23,201 nt of DNA from Gammaproteobacteria bacterium (GTDB lineage: Bacteria; Pseudomonadota; Gammaproteobacteria; Enterobacterales; Psychrobiaceae): positions 1-23,201 of the forward strand of contig JABSRS010000009.1 of NCBI GenBank assembly GCA_013214885.1, read 5' to 3'. Positions 18,978 to 23,201 of this stretch are shown one piece after another. Both the position numbers and the translations under genes were made by a program. The notes beneath the pieces are model-generated. The model had not been told where the DNA came from. It searched no databases and worked only from the letters and a program-made list of their open reading frames with translations. The stretch's first letter is position 1. The number at the start of each line of letters is the position of its first letter.

Positions 18978-19247
18978 ATGCAACTAATTAATGATATTGA
19001 ACAATTAACAACGGCCCTTGAGAAACGCAGACCTGTATTAATTTACTTTTCGGGAGAAGGTTGTTCGGTGTGTCAGGCACACAAGCCTAAAATCGCTACC
19101 GCAATAGCTGATAATTTCAGCCGTTTTGAGATCTACCAAGTAAAAGCCGACTATCATAGAGAAATTGCCAGTCAGTTTATGGTGTTCTCGATCCCGACAA
19201 TCTTAGTCTATTTTGATAACAAATTGAGCGGCCCTATCAAATTTTAG
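18978..19247 (+). CDS. thioredoxin-like protein, C-terminally shortened
   Basis: An 89-residue protein from the ATG at 18978 (a GTG at 18948 would add 10 residues, HEFLVVIEV-like, with no better ribosome binding site). It has the thioredoxin fold markers LIYFSGEGCSVC with the CxxC redox pair C29/C32, a D near residue 58 and the cis-proline loop SIPT (P73). Typical single-domain thioredoxins have 105-110 residues; here the chain ends with FDNKLSGPIKF, so the last strand and helix are missing. Scanning the following bases in the other frames gives no recognisable continuation. It could be a small variant or a decaying gene. The sequence CSVC differs from the CGPC of housekeeping thioredoxin. 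Confidence 0.7.
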   Translation: MQLINDIEQLTTALEKRRPVLIYFSGEGCSVCQAHKPKIATAIADNFSRFEIYQVKADYHREIASQFMVFSIPTILVYFDNKLSGPIKF

Positions 19248-19249
19248 GC

Positions 19250-19365
19250 AAAAAAAACGCCCCAGACTTGGAGCGTTAGGAGAACAAATAGGTTCTAATT
19301 GACAACACAATTAGTATAACAATAAATAGTAGGGCTTAGCTGCGGCAGATTGTCGCAGCTAAGCC
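19250..19365 (-). ncRNA. candidate small RNA on the minus strand (about 116 nt)
   Basis: Read on the minus strand, a possible promoter (TTGCTA, 17 bp, TAGATT ending at 19369; or -10 TATAGA at 19376-19371) is followed by a perfect 12-bp hairpin GGCTTAGCTGCG/CGCAGCTAAGCC (19365-19333) at the predicted 5' end. Then come an A/U-rich stretch, a short AGAAC/GTTCT stem, the pyrimidine-rich TTCTCCT (complementary to Shine-Dalgarno sequences), and an intrinsic terminator: AACGCTCC, loop AAGTCT, GGGGCGTT, then eight T (19277-19250 onward). The terminator works only on this strand; on the plus strand no T-run follows. No minus-strand protein gene exists nearby that would need it. The RNA itself is inferred. 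Confidence 0.5.
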
Positions 19366-19397
19366 ATTAATCTATAATGCAACAAATGAGGTAGCAA

Positions 19398-20522
19398 ATG
19401 GATCGCCGACAATTTTTGAAAATTACCAGCGCTGCGGTTGCACTTGGGACCATGTCCAGCTGTGCCAATAATCAGCCAAAATTAAGCGACAGAAAACGGC
19501 TCTATGTTGACGGGTTATCATTCATCCCAACCGATCATCAGGATGTCAAAGCATCAGGTCTTGATGCTTATATTGCCGATATCTCTTCAATCGAGGAGGT
19601 TAAACAGCCCGATGGTTCAATTAATTACAAGCGAACTTATCAGGCTTGTCTCAAAAGCTTAAAGGCGGCCAAAGCGGAGCTTAGTAACCATCCTGATAAA
19701 TACCTAATCGCGCTACGTGGCAGCGATATTGAAAAGGCTCGAATTGATAGCCGTTGTGCGGTATTTTTTCAGATCCAAGGTGCAGACTGTGTTGAAGGTG
19801 GTTTCGACCAATTAGACCATTTTTATGACCTCGGGCTCAGAGCGCTGCAGCTGACTCATCATTATAATAATGATTATGCCGGAGGTGCGTTAAACCTCGG
19901 TAACAGGGGGCTTACTGTTAAAGGCCACCAGTTGCTCGAACGACTAGAGCAGAAACGGATGTTAATCGACCTGTCTCACAGTAATGTTGTTACCGCCGAG
20001 CAAACACTCCTGCATGCTAAAGGCCCCATTGTACAGACCCATGGTGCAGCACGAGCAATTGTCAATAATGCTCGTTGTAGTCCTGATCATATTATTAAAG
20101 GCATCGCTGACAGTGGTGGGGTGTTTGGCGTATTCATGATGTCTTGGTGGTTAACCAATGAGTCAGTGCCGCGTAGTGAGCACTTGATTGACCATTTACG
20201 TCATATTAAGAATATTGCAGGTGTTGATGCCGTCGCTATAGCCAATGATTATCCGTTACGAGGACAAAACTCAATTCTAGCAGCGGGCAATAACAATCAA
20301 GTGGCGATGGCAGGTTATGGCGGTTGGTGGCAGCAAATGGGGCAACGAGGAGTACTAGGTTTCGATCGCGAGGTTAATCATATAGTGATCCCCGAGTTAA
20401 ACCATATTAAGCGAATGCGCTCAATTGAGTACTTGTTAAAAAAGTCTGGTTTTACTACGCTTGAAATAGATAAAGTGATGGGAAAAAATTGGCAACGGGT
20501 GTTAATTGACGTGCTGGGCTAA
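19398..20522 (+). CDS. M19 (membrane dipeptidase)-like protein, exported, active site degenerate
   Basis: A 374-residue protein. The N terminus DRRQFLKITSAAVALG followed by SSC resembles a twin-arginine signal with a weak lipobox (Cys22), so it is probably exported and perhaps lipid-anchored. The M19 TIM-barrel signatures are clear: FYDLGLRALQLTHHYNND (about 142-159), GLTVKGHQLLERLE, MLIDLSHSN with H194, VQTHGAAR with H215, and IANDYPLRG with D284. Compared with known M19 enzymes, however, the N-terminal HxD metal ligands are absent (VDGLSF instead of a DxHxD-type motif) and the bridging glutamate position reads IQG instead of (V/I)EG. It may be a pseudoenzyme or a subfamily with changed chemistry. 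AGGTAGCAA precedes the ATG. Confidence 0.8.
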   Translation: MDRRQFLKITSAAVALGTMSSCANNQPKLSDRKRLYVDGLSFIPTDHQDVKASGLDAYIADISSIEEVKQPDGSINYKRTYQACLKSLKAAKAELSNHPDKYLIALRGSDIEKARIDSRCAVFFQIQGADCVEGGFDQLDHFYDLGLRALQLTHHYNNDYAGGALNLGNRGLTVKGHQLLERLEQKRMLIDLSHSNVVTAEQTLLHAKGPIVQTHGAARAIVNNARCSPDHIIKGIADSGGVFGVFMMSWWLTNESVPRSEHLIDHLRHIKNIAGVDAVAIANDYPLRGQNSILAAGNNNQVAMAGYGGWWQQMGQRGVLGFDREVNHIVIPELNHIKRMRSIEYLLKKSGFTTLEIDKVMGKNWQRVLIDVLG

Positions 20523-20612
20523 CTATTGTCACCCAGTGAGTATCAGGTATCTGAGACCCCTGGGTATTACTTTTTATTTGGCTATGTCTGAGTAAAGTGT
20601 TGCCACTTGAAC

Positions 20613-20676
20613 AGCAAGCCGCTGTAAACCCGTCCATGGGAGCTCTGGCGCAGCATCCATGCTGCTCAAGCTTGCT
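20613..20676. repeat. multi-hairpin intergenic repeat with TCCATG palindromes
   Basis: Within the gap between the dipeptidase-like gene and the lipoprotein gene lie nested inverted repeats: outer AGCAAG (20613-20618) with CTTGCT (20671-20676), ACAGC/GCTGT (20611-20625), CCCGTCCATGGG (20629-20640) and a perfect GCAGCAT-CC-ATGCTGC (20650-20665). The two GTCCATG/ATCCATG cores resemble REP/BIME-like short interspersed repeats seen in marine gammaproteobacteria. Copy number in the genome is not visible here. Confidence 0.55.
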
Positions 20677-20738
20677 TTATCAAATGCCAACACTTTCAAT
20701 GATTTATGTACCCACAACAGTTAATGGGACATAGCCTT

Positions 20739-21203
20739 TTATTTGCCAAGTAATGTGTTGGCTTCTTGCTCGGTTATTTTTGAAAATAACACGTCCATAA
20801 TAATTTTTAGTCTTGTTTCAGCGTTACCAAATTTGCCAAAACCACCATATTGAAGGGCGTCAAATTTTGCAATACCAACGGGAACATTATTGTTGGTCAC
20901 CTTCATTTCAACTTTTGACATGTATAGTGCCAAGTCCCAACCCCACCAAGCGCGGTAAGTAAAAACGTTATCTGTATCCTTGGCCTCATCAATCGATTGC
21001 ACTACATTATATTGATAATTGTTATCAGCAAACCATTGCTCTAGCACTGGTTGAACCGAGTCACGAGTTTCGGTATCACGTACGATGGTAATTTGTTCTG
21101 CGTTGCCTGTTACTTGGGTTAATTCGGTCATTCCCTTATTGGAAGCACAGCCACCCAGTAAAAAAGCACTGACGACAACTAATCCTAATAAATAATTTTT
21201 CAT
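20739..21203 (-). CDS. small lipoprotein, Sbal_3080-like
   Basis: A 154-residue protein with a classical lipoprotein signal: MKNYLLGLVVVSAFLLGGC with lipobox LGGC (Cys19). The mature part is mixed alpha/beta with an aromatic stretch TYRAWWGWDLALYM (about 89-102) and ends ITEQEANTLLGK. It resembles the group named after Shewanella Sbal_3080, for which I know no defined function; this match is from memory. It stands alone on the minus strand, about 195 bp from nfuA, so it probably has its own promoter. A role in the envelope is all that can be inferred. Confidence 0.7.
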   Translation of the reverse strand: MKNYLLGLVVVSAFLLGGCASNKGMTELTQVTGNAEQITIVRDTETRDSVQPVLEQWFADNNYQYNVVQSIDEAKDTDNVFTYRAWWGWDLALYMSKVEMKVTNNNVPVGIAKFDALQYGGFGKFGNAETRLKIIMDVLFSKITEQEANTLLGK

Positions 21204-21333
21204 TTAAATCCCTATTGTTGATTTATTATTTGTGAGCCAAGATAATTGGTCATATTGATTTGAAATGCAAGGAATTATTGTCAGATTATATTGAAATCTG
21301 TGTTGACCGAGCAATTTCCCATTGATCATAAAC

Positions 21334-21355
21334 AAGCCACAACAAGTGGTGGCTT
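21334..21355 (-). terminator. hairpin downstream of nfuA
   Basis: On the minus strand AAGCCAC and GTGGCTT form a 7-bp stem with an 8-nt loop, followed by GTTTATG. It lies about 45 nt after the nfuA stop and is a weak intrinsic terminator candidate. A second stem GTGGCTG/CAGCCAC is found closer to the stop (about 21368-21386). Confidence 0.4.
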
Positions 21356-21398
21356 TCAGTCGATGCAGTGGCTGGGTCACAGCCACGACCAGATCGAT

Positions 21399-21977
21399 TT
21401 AGTAGTACGAGTGATCGCCAGCTTGGTGTTCTGTCATGTCTTTAACTGCGGTTAATTCACCACTAAAGATTTCAAGCATTTCTTTTTCAATGCCTTCTTT
21501 AAGCGTTACATCAACCATAGAACAACCGTTACAGCCACCACCAAATTGTAATACTGCGATGCCGTCATCAGTAATTTCCATCAGAGTAACCTGACCACCA
21601 TGACTGGCTAGTTTAGGATTAATATCTGATTGGATAAAATACTCAACGCGGTCAACTAAAGATGCATCGTCATCAACTTTACGCATTTTGGCGTTAGGTG
21701 CTTTTAGCGTAAGCTGCGAACCCATCTTATCTGTGACGTAATCGATGGTAGCTTCATCTAAATACGGTACGCTCTGTGCGTCAACTACCGCAGCAAAGCC
21801 GTTATACTCGAATTTTTTATCGGTATCTTCTAGGGCTTCTGGCGGACAGTATGAAACACCACACTCGGCATTGGGCGTACCAGGGTTAACCACGAATACA
21901 CGAATGGCGGTATTTTCAGGTTGGTTACTAAGAAGTTCACCAAAATGTACTTGTGCTGTGTCGGAAATTGTAATCAT
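21399..21977 (-). CDS. nfuA: Fe-S cluster carrier/biogenesis protein NfuA
   Basis: A 192-residue protein, one longer than E. coli NfuA. The N-terminal degenerate A-type domain carries [21 protein letters not shown], and the C-terminal Nfu domain (from about 105) holds [19 protein letters not shown] with the CxxC that ligates a 4Fe-4S cluster at the dimer interface; the end [13 protein letters not shown] is also conserved. NfuA delivers clusters to target proteins under oxidative or iron stress. It is next to comF and bioH, the same neighbourhood as in E. coli. An IscR-like operator lies 43 nt upstream of the start. Confidence 0.98.
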   Translation of the reverse strand: MITISDTAQVHFGELLSNQPENTAIRVFVVNPGTPNAECGVSYCPPEALEDTDKKFEYNGFAAVVDAQSVPYLDEATIDYVTDKMGSQLTLKAPNAKMRKVDDDASLVDRVEYFIQSDINPKLASHGGQVTLMEITDDGIAVLQFGGGCNGCSMVDVTLKEGIEKEMLEIFSGELTAVKDMTEHQAGDHSYY

Positions 21978-22019
21978 TTCAACCCTCTAAACTTATACTA
22001 CAAATGTTCAATAATAACT

Positions 22020-22036
22020 CCGACTAAATTAGTCGG
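22020..22036. promoter_or_regulatory. IscR type 1-like operator upstream of nfuA
   Basis: CCGACTAAATTAGTCGG is a perfect inverted repeat around a central A and matches the core of the type 1 IscR consensus (YYGACTRWWWYAGTCRR) at every position. It would overlap the -35 region of a promoter with -10 TAGTAT on the minus strand, fitting repression by cluster-loaded IscR. No iscR gene is in the window. Confidence 0.65.
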
Positions 22037-22115
22037 GATAGCTACTATTCTACCGCTAAATGCCGTTTAACAACAGATAATTTATCTTTGAATAGTAATT
22101 GAAGATTGAATTTGA

Positions 22116-22865
22116 TCAAATTAATGTTCTGGCAATACACCAATATTGAATAGTGATTTTTTGTGAATGCTCGATGGTTTGGCTCAGTTCTCTCATCGTT
22201 GCTCCCGTCGTATAAACATCATCAATCAGCGCAATATTGTTAGCGAGTATTGGTGAATTTAATTTAAAGGCTCGATCTAAATTATGACGGCGTTGTTGAC
22301 TATTCAAGTGAGATTGAGCAGGTGTTGCTAATACTCTGGTGCAATTGTTGGCGACGGGGATTCCTAATAGCCTCCCGAGGTGAAGTGCAATTAGCTCCGC
22401 TTGATTAAACCCACGCTTTATCTGGCGGTAGCGGTGTAATGGCACGGGAATGAGTAATTGAGGTTGCTCAATATATCCAAGGTCAATGTACTGGCAGACC
22501 CGGTGACTTAAGTGCAAAGCAAGCTCGGCAGCGGCGCTGTAGTTTTTTTTATATTTTAGCGATGAGATAAGCTCTTTAATCGGTGTTTGATAATCGCAAG
22601 CAGTAATCAGTGAATGGCTATTTAACGTGGTCAGGCAGTGACCACAGAACTTAGTTTCATTGGGTAATTCAGTCGCGCAGCCGAGACATAAAAATTCAGG
22701 GTAAGGTAAATCGGCGCGGCAAGTTGCGCATAGATAGTTTTTAAAGAAGGGCGTTTGTTGATGACATAAAATACAGCGATGAGGCAAACTATTTCTAATA
22801 TGGCCAAATGCGTCATTGGTTTTCTTTAGTAAGCTTAATGGTAAACTGTATTTTTTATCGGTCAT
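22116..22865 (-). CDS. comF: ComF/GntX family phosphoribosyltransferase-like protein
   Basis: A 249-residue protein. The N terminus has four Cys pairs (C31/C34, C46/C49, C60/C63, C74/C77) forming zinc-finger-like sites, followed by a type I PRTase domain with the ComF block IPVPLHRYRQIKRGFNQAELIA (about 139-160) and the PRPP loop IALIDDVYTTGAT (211-223). Homologues (E. coli gntX/yhgH, Haemophilus comF) are linked to DNA uptake and use of DNA as nutrient; the enzymatic reaction is not established. It is divergent from bioH with only 16 bp between the start codons, and its order bioH-comF-nfuA is the same as in enterobacteria. Confidence 0.92.
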   Translation of the reverse strand: MTDKKYSLPLSLLKKTNDAFGHIRNSLPHRCILCHQQTPFFKNYLCATCRADLPYPEFLCLGCATELPNETKFCGHCLTTLNSHSLITACDYQTPIKELISSLKYKKNYSAAAELALHLSHRVCQYIDLGYIEQPQLLIPVPLHRYRQIKRGFNQAELIALHLGRLLGIPVANNCTRVLATPAQSHLNSQQRRHNLDRAFKLNSPILANNIALIDDVYTTGATMRELSQTIEHSQKITIQYWCIARTLI

Positions 22866-22881
22866 TAGATAAGTGTAGCAA

Positions 22882-23201
22882 ATGGAAAATTTACCACCGC
22901 AGGTCGGGTCAAAACTTCATGTTGATGTCGTTGGTGATGGGCCCGCAATCGTTTTAATTCACGGTTGGGGTCTGAACGCGGGAGTGTGGCATCGTGTCGT
23001 TAAAAGGTTAGCAGTAAATTATCGTGTTTACACCGTCGATTTACCTGGTTTTGGTTTTAGTCATCAATGTGTGGCCAGTGATGATTTAGCCCAATGGTCG
23101 GCCCTGGTTGTAGCGAGTATTCCTGAGCCTGCAGTTTGGCTGGGTTGGTCTTTAGGTGGGTTGGTGGTCACTCAAATTGCCTTGGATTGTCCAGATAGGG
23201 T
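22882..23201 (+). CDS. bioH: pimeloyl-ACP methyl ester carboxylesterase BioH (partial)
   Basis: The first 106 codons of an alpha/beta hydrolase that runs off the right edge. Seen: the oxyanion-hole motif LIHGWGLNAGVWH (about 25-37), VDLPGFGFS, and the nucleophile elbow GWSLGG with Ser90. The Asp and His of the triad would be beyond the edge. The GWSLGG motif, the family N terminus and the position divergent to comF and near nfuA support BioH, which frees pimeloyl-ACP for biotin synthesis. The ATG has only a weak ribosome binding site (GTGTAGCA). Confidence 0.9.
   Translation, partial: MENLPPQVGSKLHVDVVGDGPAIVLIHGWGLNAGVWHRVVKRLAVNYRVYTVDLPGFGFSHQCVASDDLAQWSALVVASIPEPAVWLGWSLGGLVVTQIALDCPDR

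Noticed and set aside
20530..20575. Terminator after the dipeptidase-like gene (ACCCAG...CTGGGT then TTTTT)
   Set aside because: The stem is short, the loop is over 20 nt and several bases separate it from the T-rich stretch, so I do not list it as a feature.
1..23201. CRISPR array, prophage, or complete insertion sequence
   Set aside because: No regularly spaced repeats, no integrase or transposase gene and no paired terminal inverted repeats with target duplications were seen.

Overview
The window looks like a chromosomal segment of a marine gammaproteobacterium of the Alteromonadales/Shewanella type. The evidence is the secE-nusG-rplK-rplA-rplJ-rplL-rpoB-rpoC order with E. coli-like protein lengths, a bioH/comF/nfuA cluster, and moderate-to-low GC. 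The species cannot be named from the sequence alone.

Left part (1-6255, all minus strand): a regulator-plus-efflux locus. In transcription order it holds a membrane diguanylate cyclase with a periplasmic CxxCH domain (6255-4918), an NtrC-type sigma-54 response regulator (4895-3505), an NtrY-like histidine kinase (3512-2247), then a MacAB-type export operon: HlyD-family adaptor (2095-842), ABC ATPase (811-86) and the first codons of the permease (89-1, running off the window). The gap before the adaptor contains a -24/-12 sigma-54 promoter and two dyad sites 21 bp apart, so the response regulator very probably activates the efflux operon. The regulator gene is broken: an extra copy of an 8-bp unit just after the Walker A motif introduces a stop and shifts the frame.

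Middle (6256-18880, plus strand): tandem hairpins, then secE-nusG, rplK-rplA, rplJ-rplL and rpoB-rpoC. Each block has recognisable control elements: sigma-70 promoters with GC-rich discriminators, a probable L1 site before rplK, the L10-type leader before rplJ, a strong hairpin with a T-run between rplL and rpoB, and a TTCG-loop terminator after rpoC. The genes commonly next to this cluster (tuf/tRNA-Trp before secE, rpsL-rpsG-fusA after rpoC) are absent.

Right part (18881-23201): a short accessory stretch with a transposon-associated motif, a C-terminally shortened thioredoxin-like protein, a minus-strand small-RNA candidate, an M19 dipeptidase-like protein lacking several metal ligands, a hairpin repeat and a small lipoprotein. 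The conserved nfuA (with an IscR type-1-like operator), comF and divergent bioH (partial) follow. The observations most worth following up are the repeat-disrupted regulator with its intact target promoter, and the putative small RNA at about 19250-19365.
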